Source of the DNA: Malus domestica
Lineage: Eukaryota > Streptophyta > Magnoliopsida > Rosales > Rosaceae
Direction of reading: 5' to 3'
Length of the DNA: 64,000 bases
NCBI RefSeq assembly: GCF_042453785.1
Contig: NC_091671.1
Span: 7,758,001-7,822,000, forward strand
The position numbers were made by a program, and so were the translations under genes. Below the pieces are notes generated by a model. That model was not told the DNA's origin and did not search any database. It was given only the letters and a program-made list of their open reading frames with translations. Positions 33,761 to 45,183 of this stretch are shown here, one piece after another. How positions within the stretch are numbered: position 1 is the stretch's first letter; each line of letters opens with the position of its first letter.

Positions 33761-34607
33761 TAACAAATAAAGATAAATTACTAAATATACTTGTTTGATC
33801 TTAATGTACTCTTTTTCCCTACGATTAGGAATATTTTTCCAACTAAGTTTTTGCTACCTAACGAAGTTTTGTTATTTTTTAATCCTTTTATTAGTATTTT
33901 ATTATTATTAATTCAGATATTTTCCCCCATTAAAACCCTTTCCACCAAACTCATTAAAAAAGTCCAACTCCCAGAGAGTTCCTCATGAACCTGCATCTCT
34001 CCACCCTCCCTAAAAACCTCACCGACTTCACCCAAAAAATATGATTTTTTTTGTCCATCAATCTACATCCAAATCTGAAGGCACGAACCAACTACAAAGC
34101 CCACACTCTGCTGCTACTGCAACATTGAATTAGACACAGTCAAACCCATATCATCAAATCTGCAACCTCTAGTTCGAAGCCATACCTGCAATCTCTGCCA
34201 TCGAACCTGAACAAAGCTCGAATCGATAAAGCCTGAATTGCTTGGTGCTGCACCACGAATTTGAATCTCACAAACCCAGTTCGCATTCTGATGAAATCCC
34301 AGTTGGAGGCGCATGCTTGGATCTAATCTCACAAACCCAGTTTGAGTTGTGGAGGCGCATGCTTGGAGACGACAAGGCGTTGGAGACGGGAGGGCAATGT
34401 TGGCAAATTGAAAAGTTCATTACTAAAATTATCGTAGCTCCGTGTTTTTCACTATCTGCTTTTTGCAACTTCCGGTTTTTAGTTTTTTTTTTTATCTAAA
34501 ACTTCGAAATAAAGTTGGTTTGGAGTGTTTACCAAACACTAAAAACTCTTACAATTTTTTTATATCAACTTTTTTTTAAATCAACTCAGTATCAAATCAG
34601 GGCTTAA
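33524..34607. mobile_element. Non-autonomous hAT-like element Y
   Basis: Left end AAGGCTAGTTTGGTATTGAT; right end (inverted) AGCCCTGATTTGATACTGAG then GTGTTTGGTAAACACTCC. Contains a small internal duplication, TCTCACAAACCCAGTT...GGAGGCGCATGCTTGGA, at about 34266-34322 and 34327-34367. No transposase. Confidence 0.65.
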
Positions 34608-34659
34608 CCAAACTTATCTCATATTTTGAAGTTGGCTACAATATATTCATCTACTTAGT

Positions 34660-35010
34660 GGTTTGAGAATGAGGTGCTTATAAAAATAGCCATAAAAAAA
34701 AGCTATGAGGGTTTTAGGTGTTTGGTAAACTGAAAAAAAAAAAAGTTTATTTTAGAAGCTGCTGTGAGAATAAGCTGAAATCAAAGGAAAAAGCTGAAGT
34801 TGCTATTTGTAGCTTTGGAAAACTGGCTTTTTTTTCAAAGCACACGGAGCTACAGTGCTCCTTTAATGAAAAGACCCACTATCAGACTGTTTTTTTTTTT
34901 CCAAAAACACTTCTACAAAAAAGTTTACCAATTATTTTGATGATTTATTTCATAGCTGCTTATTCTCACAACAGTTTTTTTTCAAAGCATAGCAATATCA
35001 AACCAGCCCT
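34660..35010. mobile_element. hAT-like MITE, copy D
   Basis: Left end GTGGTTTGAGAATGAGGTGC, right end inverted AGGGCTGGTTTGATATTGCT. Shares with copy A the blocks GCTGCTGTGAGAATAAGCTG, AAAACTGGCTTTTTTTCAAA and CACGGAGCTACAGTGCTCCT, in opposite orientation. Confidence 0.75.
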
Positions 35011-35419
35011 TAATATAGTACTTATTAGTCGTATCTAACCATTAATAAGCGATTGTATTAAATACATCAATATACCGTAGCCAAACCCCTCAGTCTACAT
35101 TTAGAAGTTGGTTTCAGTAGTGGGAGTAACGCTAATCCACCCAAAGCCTACCAAAAATATTAGTTGCAGATCACCGTTTGTCTCCAAAATCTTACTCCAA
35201 ATTGAACATTGTTCCAACATAAAGTATGATTATTCATGCACGCGGGCATCACCAAGCTGAAAAAATTGAACATGGGTAAGTTATCAAAATTAAAATCGTG
35301 GTATACCGTAAATTGTACATTGACTATTTGTGACTTCTTACCAATATAATGTAGAATCTGGGTTAAAAAGAAAGGTAAGTAGTCAATACCAGTCTCGTAT
35401 GGTTTAGAGAAAGGCTTGA

Positions 35420-35810
35420 CTTCTTAAGATGAAGGAGTTCCTCCTTCCTCCTCCTCAAGATACTTTTTGATTATTTTACGGAATTTCGTGCTTATGATCA
35501 AAACCATTCATATTATAAATTATTTTACAAAGATCATCTCTTTAAAAATTTAATTGAAACTAATGTCGTTTTGTCAGTCAACTATATAAATGTAGATAGG
35601 CGCTTCATAATACTTTTATCGATACCGACCATTTATTTTTTATATTATTCGATGACTAAATGGTCACATACTTTTTTTTTATCTTTTACAAGGATGGTCT
35701 TTGCATAATAATTATAACATGAATAGTTGTGATCATAAGCCTAAAATTTCGTAAATTAATAACGAGGTATCTTGAAGAAAAATTCTTCCTCAATCTTTAA
35801 TGAGCATCTT
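35420..35810. mobile_element. Foldback MITE
   Basis: Arms pair AAGATACTTTTTGATTATTT/ACGGAATTTCGTGCTTATGATCA (left) with the inverse of TGATCATAAGCCTAAAATTTCGTAAAT...GGTATCTTGAAG (right), over about 110 bp each. No coding capacity; target duplication not determined. Confidence 0.7.
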
Positions 35811-35837
35811 ATCTTTATAGTTTATTGGTTGAAAGTG

Positions 35838-35985
35838 AAGGCAAAGAAATAGTTAGCCTTAACTAGCATAACCCCACACATAGGACATTTTTTATTTTTG
35901 TTTTTGTTTTTGAAAGCAAAGAAATAGTTAGCCGTTAGCCTTAACTAGCATAAGCCCACACATGAACATTTTTTGTTTTTGTTTT
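35838..35985. repeat. Tandem duplication, unit about 78 bp
   Basis: GCAAAGAAATAGTTAGCC...TTAACTAGCATAA-CCCACACAT-G-ACATTTTTT, ending in TTTTTG repeats, is present twice in direct order (from about 35841 and 35917). Copy 2 has an extra GTTAGCC. Confidence 0.8.
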
Positions 35986-37325
35986 TGTTTTTGTTTTTAA
36001 AATGGAATGAGAGAGGAAGAGGGTGAGGGAGACATGAGAGTGGGAAGAGAGGGAACGAAGTTTATTTTTTATTTTCTATTTTTTAATATTAGAGATCTTA
36101 AAATAACATGTGGATGATGTTGTAATAAAAATAGAAAAATTTATGTTCTTATAATTACTAAATTGCCCATAAATTTTTGTTTTGTTCAGTTTTAATTAGA
36201 GAGTTAGAATAATAATTTCATGGAGTTTTGATTGACATACATAATTGTATTATTATGTGAGTAGTGCTACACTTACTATCATGTTGTACAATCTCTCTAA
36301 TAGGGATAGAGTCCGTCAACGCATGTGGGTCCCATCTTTATTAGAAAAATAGTACAAATAGATGGTAAGAATAATATTTTTGTTATTAAATAGTTTAAAT
36401 AACAATTTTCTTTCTATATCATTCATTCAAAGTGAGCAAGTTATAGCAATTGGGTTGGGTATTTTTACTCTTATTTAAGGGAAGGTCATGTGCGAATGCT
36501 TTCTCATTTCTCAAGTCTTGGAGAGTTTCAAGTGAATGGCCAAAGGCACGTGGCTCTGCTTTGGGTCCCTCTATAAGCGCAGTTTGGTAGCTCGTTTGTT
36601 TTGGGTACAAAATGTTACAGGTTCAAATCATGTCATCCCTACCTATTACCTATCTTCTGAGCAGTAATGAGGGATTCATTCCGAACTCTTTAATTTAGAA
36701 TGAAAGGGTTCCCTCGGTTAAGCTGTGTGCATTGATAGGTGGCCAAGTCTAGAATTGTGATTGCATATAGACTTAGGAGAATATGAAAGCAAATGCAAAG
36801 TTGGGCCTTGGATGCTTTGCATCGGCCTTCATTCTTGTTTTGCGGACGTGAGTTAGGTCGTTTAATTAGGACACGTTAATTTATTTTCCTACATTCGAGT
36901 CGAATTTTTTGTTTTGTTAATAAATTAGAAAGTTCAATTATTTTGAGAAAATCCTTGTTTTCGAGCGCTCTTATTTCTCCGGACATCCACTTTATATTTT
37001 CACCATTCTGTAAACACTACAATAAATTACGATTCTTCAACAACGCACCTCCGTTTCTTTTCGCCCGATAATTCTAGAACGAACCGACATTTTTGGAGGA
37101 AAATGTGTGAGAGAGACAAGAATTGGCTCTAGGGTTTAGTTGGGCCTTGGACTGTTGCTTGGGCTTTGTGGTTTAATGTGATAATGCAAAACAACTCAGC
37201 CCTACCCAATACCAAGTTCGGATAAGACCCAAAGTTATATTGGGGGTTTGAAATTAATTTGGGCTATTTATAATAATGGGCCCTATATGACTACCCTTAT
37301 GAAGTTTCCAAACAACTTAGACCCC
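35986..37325. other. Spacer with one small hairpin MITE
   Basis: About 36250-36400 pairs CTTACTATCATGTTGTACAA with the inverse of TAGTACAAATAGATGGTAAG, a likely short MITE. Otherwise AT-rich with nothing recognised. Confidence 0.5.
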
Positions 37326-37338
37326 AAACCATATATTT

Positions 37339-37540
37339 GGAAACCACCACGGGTGACCTAGTAGTTAGGGACAAATTCCAAACCTGTATTTTGCATGGTA
37401 CGTCATGGGTTTGATTCTTGGTGTTGGTGAATCACACGATTGTGACTAGAAGGAGGCTGAAATGTCTTTATGAGTCTTCCCGAAGGGTGGACCATCATGT
37501 CATAAGCCACCAACTAATCGCCTTAAAAAAAAAATGAAGG
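37339..37540 (+). mobile_element. tRNA-derived SINE, family S2, 13-bp target duplication
   Basis: Flanked by AAACCATATATTT at 37326-37338 and 37541-37553. A-box-like GTGACCTAGTAGTTAGG, box-B-like GGGTTTGATTCTTGG, then TGTGACTAGAAGGAGGCTGA, ATGTCTTTATGAGTCTTCCC and an A-run. The same body is found at 38900-39094. Confidence 0.8.
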
Positions 37541-37553
37541 AAACCATATATTT

Positions 37554-38387
37554 TGATGGTACTTGGCTGAAAAAGGATTGACTTTAAATGCAAAATGTGT
37601 TTCTTTTTGTGACAAGAATATTTGCTTTTTGGCTTTTGCCCAAGACCAGGATGAGAAAGCATTATATTTTCTTCCAACAAACAACTTTGCCTATTTTTTT
37701 TTTCTTTGTTTTCTTGGAAAAGTGATGAGAGTTGGGGAAAGCCTCAACTCAAAGTAGCATTATTGTTGACCACAACAAAAGGAAAGTAGCATAATTCCAT
37801 TATCGATGACTCAAAGAAGAAATGGCACTCGCAAAGGTTTGAGAAATCATATAAACATTGCTTTTTAGGCTCTTTTGTGCTTTTTTAGGCATTTTCTGCT
37901 TTCAATTTGAGTAGTCATCCAACAAGATGCTCTCTGGTATCAAATACGAATCACATTTGAGATAAAAATCGTAAAACTATCTAGGCGACAAGTACTTGAA
38001 GCTAGCCCTAACACCAACTTCCCAAACAAACCCAAAATGTCAAGTATCATGTTCTAAATGATCAGCCTCAACCATTCAAAAGGTGTGATGTCAACACGAG
38101 TAAAGAGTTCCGTTGACCCTTCATATCAAGGTAATTTAACTTTGTACCAACTTTGTACTCTTTCATCAATTGAGTAAACACCTAATACGGGCATTAGGGA
38201 GTGACTGGCCGGTACCACTTTCAGGTGACCATCCTCTTCATTTTGCAGAATTTACTAAAATAGAGAGTCATGGCACTTTCAACCTCGCTACTTCAAGTTC
38301 CATCAATTTTGAACCCTCAACTCTCACAACCGCAAACTTTCTGAGCTTGAACAGGCTCAACTTTTAATACGTACTTGTTCATATGCA
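37554..38387. other. Spacer, no feature recognised
   Basis: AT-rich; ORFs up to 65 codons without family features. Confidence 0.5.
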
Positions 38388-38534
38388 GATTTGGATCGTC
38401 TCCTAAGCTCAGAAATATAAGCCTCCTGACCAAATCACACGAGTCGTTGGATTTTGATCCAACGGCTACAATTATTATAACTTTTAGAATGACCTCAGAT
38501 TTGGTCAGGAGGCTCAGAAGAGAATCCAAATCCA
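38388..38534. mobile_element. Small Mutator-type MITE, 10-bp target duplication
   Basis: Left end GATTTGGATCGTCTCCTAAG, right end inverted GGATTTGGATTCTCTTCTGA; the arms share GCCTCCTGACCAAATC and flank a short palindromic centre (GGATTTTGATCCAACGG). TTCATATGCA at 38378-38387 and 38535-38544. The end GGATTTGGATYCTCT matches the element at 4471-4687, so they are one family. Confidence 0.85.
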
Positions 38535-38899
38535 TTCATATGCATCTCTTCTACATTCCTCTCATCTTTTACTATATGTCATCTATATTTTTTCTCATGT
38601 ATTTTCTGCTATAACGGTGATTTAAACGATCCGTAAATTTAAGTTGAATAATCAATGTTTTGGACGGTGATCTACAAAATAGTAATGCATCCATCGTTCT
38701 TTTTATCTTTACCTTGTAAAGCATCATGGTGCTTGACTAGGAATTTGAGTGAAAGTAATTTAAATGCAAGCCATTGTCACGTACAATTTGTAGTTTAACA
38801 CTTTTCACGCATGCAACTAAACAAATTGAAAATTATTCACCATTATTTTTATGGATGGAGACCAATAATATTCACACGAGTCAGTGGCACCTAATAATG

Positions 38900-39094
38900 A
38901 AGCACTAGGGGGAAGTTCAATCTTTGGGGACGAATTCCAGTCCTATATTCTACAAGATACGTCTTGAATTCAATTTTTGGAACTCGTGAATCATACAATG
39001 GTGATTAGAGAGAGACTGAAATGCCTCTGTGAGTCTTACCGGCCCTGGTAGACTGCAGTAGTGAAACAACCAACTGATCCTCTTTTGGAAAAAG
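38900..39094 (+). mobile_element. tRNA-derived SINE, family S2, 16-bp target duplication
   Basis: Flanked by GTGGCACCTAATAATG (38884-38899) and GTGGTACCTAATAATG (39095-39110), one mismatch. Shares with 37339-37540 the blocks CGAATTCCA, TACGTC, GGTGATTAGA-AGA-ACTGAAATG and GTGAGTCTTACC. Confidence 0.8.
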
Positions 39095-39110
39095 GTGGTA
39101 CCTAATAATG

Positions 39111-39774
39111 TTTTCTTGGCTGATGTCTTACCAACCTATAGTAAATAACATTATTGTACCTTTATCAACTCTCACATTTTTTGGGATATATTTCTCTCTG
39201 ATTAATTTTTTTTATTATAATCAATATTACTATTCTCATTATACTAAAAGGACGGGAGAATTTGATACCGGAATATAGTGAATTCCAATCCAGCACTTGC
39301 TCCAACTAAGTTTTTATGATGATTAGAGGACAAAATGGTGTTAGTATTAATATAAAGATTTCTAAATCTTTACCCCTTAAAGAAGGGGAGCGTACTGGAG
39401 AACATGCATTCATAATCACTTTTCAAGGGGTCAATATCGTTACCCCACAAGATTAATGTACAATATCCATGAATTTTTTTTTTAAAAGATACGGTAGTTG
39501 TTTTCATTTCATCAAAAGTTTTATCCATCTCTAAGCATAGAGCCAAGCACAGTCCTCCACAAGTATATCAAATATATCCATGATTAAATTACCATATTAT
39601 TACCCTAATCCAACCAACAATATTATTGTACTTTTCCTAGTTTTCTTGCCCACAATAAGCTTATACTTTAACTCATATATTGGACTTACACCTAAGAACA
39701 TGTTATATATACTTGTTTTATCAATGCGATATATCACAAACCAGAAATTTTTTAGTGTACTCAAACATATTGTC
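39111..39774. other. Spacer, no feature recognised
   Basis: AT-rich. A T-run at 39474-39483 followed by AAAGATACGGTAGTTG may be a retroelement tail. No ORF of note. Confidence 0.45.
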
Positions 39775-39782
39775 GTATAAGT

Positions 39783-40298
39783 ATTGTTCTAAAAATTCAT
39801 GCCTAGCGCTGCTTAGGCCCTGCCTAGGCGTTAAGCGGCGGCCAACACCCCTAGTAATCCTTGGGTGTTTGAAAATTAAGAGAGAGCGACTAGCCTACCT
39901 AAACCCGTTTAGGCGACCACCTAACCTGCCTAAACCTGTCTAAGCATCCACTTAGGTCACGACTCTCACTTAAATAGAAAGTAGAGAACTTTCATTTTTA
40001 TATTAATTTTTCAATAAATTGTAAAAGACTCATTTAATACTTGGATGAACGCTCATTACATGCTTGTTCCCCATGGTCTCAATATGTTTTAATACGTTAT
40101 AATCTATACGTTATTATATTTTACAATTTATGTATATCAATACAATTATCTATTTGTGTATAAGTAGACATTTATTCATATGTTATATAAGAAATTTTAA
40201 TTAAATTAAAAAAAACCACCTAGGCTCCCTCTTGGACACCTAGGCGCTAGACTCATGCCCGCCGCCTAGCTAGCGTCTAACGTATTGTAGAATCTTGT
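39783..40298. mobile_element. Mutator-like MITE, CCTAGCGC-end family, copy 1
   Basis: GTATAAGT flanks both sides (39775-39782 and 40299-40306). Ends ATTGTTCTAAAAATTCATGCC then CTAGCGC, and GCCGCCTAGCTAGCG...TAGAATC. The ends are G/C-rich and full of CCTAGGCG-type repeats, while the middle is AT-rich. Related to 51501-52026. Confidence 0.75.
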
Positions 40299-40306
40299 GT
40301 ATAAGT

Positions 40307-41221
40307 GAAGCTTCATTAAGACATATAGCCTAAAATTAAGACATATCAACCATATTGTCCACTTATATTATTTTTTTGTAGTGTATCACCACCTCATGTA
40401 GTGTTATGTTCCAATCTAACAAGTACATGTGTTTGGCGCAAAAATATTACAATAACAGTGTTTCTATGCCATGTAAATCCTTCTCCAACTAATAAGACTA
40501 TTTTATCGTTTATACTAAGTTGGACACCAGTTCATGTATCACTATCTCCCCTACTTAAATCTCTCAGTCATGTCTAAACTAACAATTAGATCGCTATCAT
40601 CATTGTTAGTATCTAAACTTGCATTGTAATGCCGCTAAGGTCACGTTATGGAACGTAACACTCTATCGCGACACGCACAAACTTGGGTATCACATACATA
40701 CCCTAAAACGAATATAAGAAGATTCTCGTCTTAAAGAAACACACGTCTACATAATTACAATTTTTGCTTCCAGTTTGGGTTTGATGCTTTCTTTTTTAAC
40801 AACTCAACACAAATTTTCAGTTAACTGATTTTTCATATTGACCTTGGATGGCATGGCTGATTTAATAAAGAAAAAGAAAAGGTATTCAACACCCGTTATA
40901 TACGCAATGGGACATTGGGCATCAAGAAACAACACCTTAGAGTACAAGTAAACAAATGACATATGTGTAAGAAATAAAATGTTTGGCGGCAAATGAATCT
41001 TATTAAGTAATAACTCCCCAAAGTTATAAAATTGGTATTGATCCCAACTTTATGACTATGTCCTTCTTTTTGTTCATACCGAGAGGGAAATTTCAATTTA
41101 GGATGTCTTTCAAATTTCAATACAGAAATATATTGATAAAAAAATACGTGTTTTAAAAGGGTTTATATTCTAAATTTCTAAGGAACGCTCACTAATAAAC
41201 TTTTTCTTTTCTTTTTGTTTT
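40307..41221. other. Spacer, no feature recognised
   Basis: AT-rich, no ORF above 74 codons, no definable repeat. Confidence 0.5.
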
Positions 41222-41375
41222 TTGTATGCAATGATATATATACACTAAACACTAGAGATTTGGAGTAATCACATAATGGACCGATCATAATAATCTGGTA
41301 TCGAACTTATAATTTGTGGGAGCTGACCGTAGAACCTCAATTTTACAAATAAAGAAGAATATCACTAAAATACAT
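41222..41375 (-). mobile_element. SINE, family S1, degenerate copy
   Basis: Inverted order of S1 blocks: TATGCAATGATATATATACAC, AATCACATAATGGA, GGTATCGAACTTATAATTTG and ACCTCAATTTTACAAATAAA. Many substitutions; target duplication not found. Confidence 0.5.
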
Positions 41376-41569
41376 TACTAAGTAGCAATAACTGAACTTA
41401 ATACAATAAAATTGAATTAACATCAAAGTACTTTTTTTTGTTGCACGAGAGTTTCGAATAAATCATGCGACCTACAAAATATGATCTAAAAACACGATAT
41501 CTCTAGCATTTTCCATTTTGTTGTGAATAAATCCAACCGTGAGTAGAGTAGTCCACTTATGCAGATGGA

Positions 41570-41820
41570 ACTGGAAGGAACTCAACACCTAATAAAAAAT
41601 AAAAATAAAAACAGGTCTGGACGGGGGGAGTGGGACCCAATGTCATGGAGTCCACATACAGCGCTGTGGTCTCCGTAGACGAGTGAAGGCAATCCAGGCG
41701 ACGCGCCTTTTCCTTGGTTTCGGAATCTTCTTGCCGAAAACCGGCGACCAATTTAAATTTCAAACTCGGCGTCCCCCGGTTTCGAGTTAACGTCTCCCAC
41801 CTACGCGCCATCCCTCATTA
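41570..41820. other. GC-richer island of unknown nature
   Basis: Contains CpG-rich GGCGACGCGCC, AAAACCGGCGACC and CTCGGCGTCCCCCGG in otherwise AT-rich DNA. The minus-strand frame (84 codons from 41811) reads MARRWETLTRNRGTPSLKFK and onwards without a known motif. It could be an abandoned first exon or promoter, or part of a transposon. Confidence 0.35.
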
Positions 41821-44082
41821 ATTTCTAGTTATTATTGTTCAGATCTCAATTACCAAATTTAATCACATGCCTGTTAATTTCTCTTTTAAATTTACCGACC
41901 TGACTTTGGGGCGTTTTTGGTAGCTTCCAAGAAACTCCCTAATCCAAATCAAACAACTAAAATTTTTATTTTCATATTTTTAATATTTTGTTTAAGGTAC
42001 TCTTATTTTAGTTTTAACTAAAGAGAATATATTTATTTCCAACCAAAAAAATTGGGAGTATATATTTTTTATAGAAGGGAATTCGACTAAAGTAATCGTG
42101 AAAAAACACATTTGAAAATCGACTCTTATGAGTTCTTACCATTGGATGGATTCTTAAGAATTTAGTACAAAAACATTAAGCTTTGAATAAAAAACTAAAA
42201 CTCCTGAATCAAAAAACAAAATATGCTAAAATTCCATTGCTAGTTGGAGGTAAAAACGCCTCAGAATTCGGGCTTGAGGTATCATCGGTCCTTGTATGGA
42301 TCCAGAAGGGATGAGCCTATTCTGCCTCATCTTCTTGGAAGCTCTTGTGCAATGGCATTTTGCGAGGTTGCTGATCTGCTGTGAAGTTTACAGCTGAGAG
42401 CAAAGCAGCGGAAACTCTAACCGACAAATAAAAAAAATGAGAGTATATACTTTTAATTCTTCATGATTTTTATTTTTCGAAGCTCTAACCATTTTTATTT
42501 GTCAATTTTAACCTATTGTAAGTGTCCATAGTGTTTTCTTATCTCAACTCATTCATGATCGACTTTTCTAATGGAAGGATATAGGGAAAAGTAAGTGTTG
42601 AAACAAAATCTTAATATCTCTTCTTTTTTTTTTTGTCAAAAAACAATGTCTAAATATCTAAAGGAAAAAAAATAGAACACTTTTTTTTTAAAAGAAATAC
42701 AACATTCATTAAAACAACTTAAACAATACATCAACTAAAGATATTCGTTCTTGACAGGAAGTCTAACATTACTGTAAAAGCACTAGCCCCAACTGATTAA
42801 ACTAACAACTAAAAAAATCTATAACACCAAAATCTAGCATAACCCACACCCGAGTCCACATATATAGCCCAAAATAACCAAAAAATGAACCCTAAATTGT
42901 AACTAACACTATGAATGGAAGGCGCGCCACAATTCAACCCACCTCATCTAGCCATGAAGAACTTATAGACTAAATGGAGGATCTGGAGATGAATCAATCT
43001 CCAATGATCCAAATGCGCATAATAGAGGAAAAACGTAGACGTAATAGTGATTATTACGAGTCGTCATTAGATAAAGTTGGCAAATGGACAAATTGCACTG
43101 AAGTCCTTCAAATTAGATATAGAAAAAAAGTTAGAGAAAACGAAAACATTTAGAAAAGGTGGACTTGAGGAAGGATTTGAGGGATGAGCCAAACATAAGT
43201 GATTGGGTATTGAAAATTGAGCATAGCTAAAGACTACGTCACCATAAGTTACTTATTATTTACTATTACGAAACCTAGAAACGATGAAAGGGAGGAGGGA
43301 GGACGTTCCTCCTTCCCTCTCCCTATGGAGGGCTTTGTTCTTTTCTCTAGGGGTTGTTACTTGCACGGGGTCTCAAGTTCAGTTCTCCAATATTTATCGC
43401 TTGTTATCTGTTATTTCCACTAAAAAATAATCATTGTGGACAATATTTTTGCCATTTATTTCCAATAATAACTTTGAAAAAATGTAGAATAAAAGTACAA
43501 CAAATACGTCGAAATAACTATTTAGGAATGCTAATAAAACCCTTCTTGTTGCAGCCTATTTTATTGATAGATGAGAGGTGCGGCGAAAAGAGAAGAGAGA
43601 GTTGAGGAATTTGTGTGATGTGTATTTCCCAACACTTGTGCAAGGAATATAATCGTAAAGAAATAAGATCTTCCAGTATCCTAATATAATTTACTAATAA
43701 TTTACACAAGCACATCAAAATACCATTTACTAATAATTTGCTAGAATTTATGCCACAACATTTTTAAAAATTTAGGTAACTCATATGCTTTTCTTACCAA
43801 TATGGAAAAATCATTCTTGTCTTAAATTAAAAAAAAAAAATCCCCCAAAAAGTTTACGGACATTTACTCTTAATTATTGACTTAATCCCAAATTATGTGT
43901 TTTATTGACTTAATCATTGACGTGACACCACGCGCCACGCTACGAACCCTATTTCGTCCTTTTCCCCCTTCCACGCGTGCCTCAATAAAATGCTCTTCTT
44001 CTTCCCCCTCCACTCCTCATTTCACATTCGCCCTCTCTCTAGAACTCCTTCTCTCTATTCCCTTTCAGATCTCTAAACCTCC
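41821..44082. other. Upstream spacer of the RDUF-type gene
   Basis: Mostly AT-rich. 42250-42420 has more coding-like composition but no convincing frame. 42680-43000 starts with a T-run and AAAGAAATACAACATTCATT and looks like an antisense LINE tail. The last 100 bp before the ATG are C/T-rich, a likely leader; CACGCGCC and CACGCGTGCC lie at 43929-43981. Confidence 0.45.
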
Positions 44083-45183
44083 ATGGCCATGCCATCGCCG
44101 CCGCCGACGGCGTCGTATTGGTGCTACAGATGCACTCGCTTCGTCCGAGTGTTTGCCCTGGACTCCGCCCTCTCGTGCCCCCACTGCGAAACCGGCTTCC
44201 TCGAGGAGATCGAGACGATGCCCCAGCCGCTGCCGCAGCCGAACTATCTCCGCCGTAGATTCCCGTCATCTCACCGCCACGATGATGAACCGGGTCAAAC
44301 CCCGACTCCTGCATCTCGCCGGGTCCGACGAGCATCCGGCGACCGGTCGTCACCTTTTAACCCGGTCATCGTTCTACGTGGCACTGAAGCCAATACCGAT
44401 TCCAACTCATTCGAACTCTACTACGACGACGCTACCGGGTCGGGGCTCCGTCCCCTCCCGCCCACCATGTCCGAGTTTTTAATGGGCTCGGGATTCGACC
44501 GTTTACTCGACCAGCTTTCCCAGATCGAAATCACCGGTTTGGGCCGACCCGAAAACCCGCCCGCATCTAAGTCCGCCGTGGAATCTATGCCCGTTATTCT
44601 AATCGCCGAAACTCACGTCGTTTCGGATTCACACTGCGCCGTCTGCAAAGAAGCATTCGAACTCGGGTCGGAGGCCCGGGAAATGCCGTGCAAGCACATA
44701 TACCACCCGGATTGCATCCTTCCCTGGCTCTCGATGCGAAACTCCTGCCCGGTTTGCCGACACGAGCTACCCGCTGACCAAAACAACCGTAATTCGGATC
44801 CGGGTCTCGAGGAAGAGGCCATGGGGTTGACAATCTGGAGATTACCCGGCGGCGGTTTCGCCGTGGGGAGGTTCTCCGGCGGCAGAAGACCCGGCGAGAG
44901 GGAATTACCGGTTGTGTACACGGAAATGGACGGCGGGTTCAATGGAAACGGGGCTCCGAGAAGGGTACTATGGGCATCGAGGAGTAGAGGGAGCGAAAGG
45001 GTTGGGATTCGGAGGGCTTTTCGTAATATAGCTTCGTTCTGGGGGCGATTACGTACCAATTCATCGTCTTCGAGGTCCGGTTCGGATTCTGAACCCGGGT
45101 CGGGTTTGACTAGAAGTCAGTCAAGTTCGGTGTTTGGGCGGTTCGTAAACCGGCGTGGCAGGGCGTGGGCGTTGGATGAGTAG
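44083..45183 (+). CDS. RDUF2: RING-H2 E3 ubiquitin ligase with zinc ribbon and DUF1117 (RDUF type)
   Basis: Intron-less, 366 residues. Residues 11-40 form the N-terminal zinc ribbon (SYWCYRC...LSCPHCETGFLEEI). The RING-H2 finger is at about 185-226: CAVCKEAF, CKHIYHPDCILPWL, CPVCRHEL, with the C-C-C-H-H-C-C-C ligands present. The DUF1117 region follows (EEEAMGLTIWRLPGGGFAVG, FSGGRRPGERELPVVYTEMD, PRRVLWASRS) to the C-terminus. This three-part layout is that of Arabidopsis RDUF1 (At3g46620) and RDUF2 (At5g59550), ligases that act positively in ABA-dependent drought responses. The + strand is strongly GC-rich in the coding region. Which of the two Arabidopsis paralogues is closer cannot be told without an alignment; I used RDUF2 because of neighbouring genes. 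Confidence 0.93.
   Translation: MAMPSPPPTASYWCYRCTRFVRVFALDSALSCPHCETGFLEEIETMPQPLPQPNYLRRRFPSSHRHDDEPGQTPTPASRRVRRASGDRSSPFNPVIVLRGTEANTDSNSFELYYDDATGSGLRPLPPTMSEFLMGSGFDRLLDQLSQIEITGLGRPENPPASKSAVESMPVILIAETHVVSDSHCAVCKEAFELGSEAREMPCKHIYHPDCILPWLSMRNSCPVCRHELPADQNNRNSDPGLEEEAMGLTIWRLPGGGFAVGRFSGGRRPGERELPVVYTEMDGGFNGNGAPRRVLWASRSRGSERVGIRRAFRNIASFWGRLRTNSSSSRSGSDSEPGSGLTRSQSSSVFGRFVNRRGRAWALDE

Noticed and set aside
43895..44482. 195-codon ORF overlapping the start of the RDUF-type gene
   Set aside because: Different frame in GC-rich DNA; lacks the zinc ribbon and RING that define the real frame.
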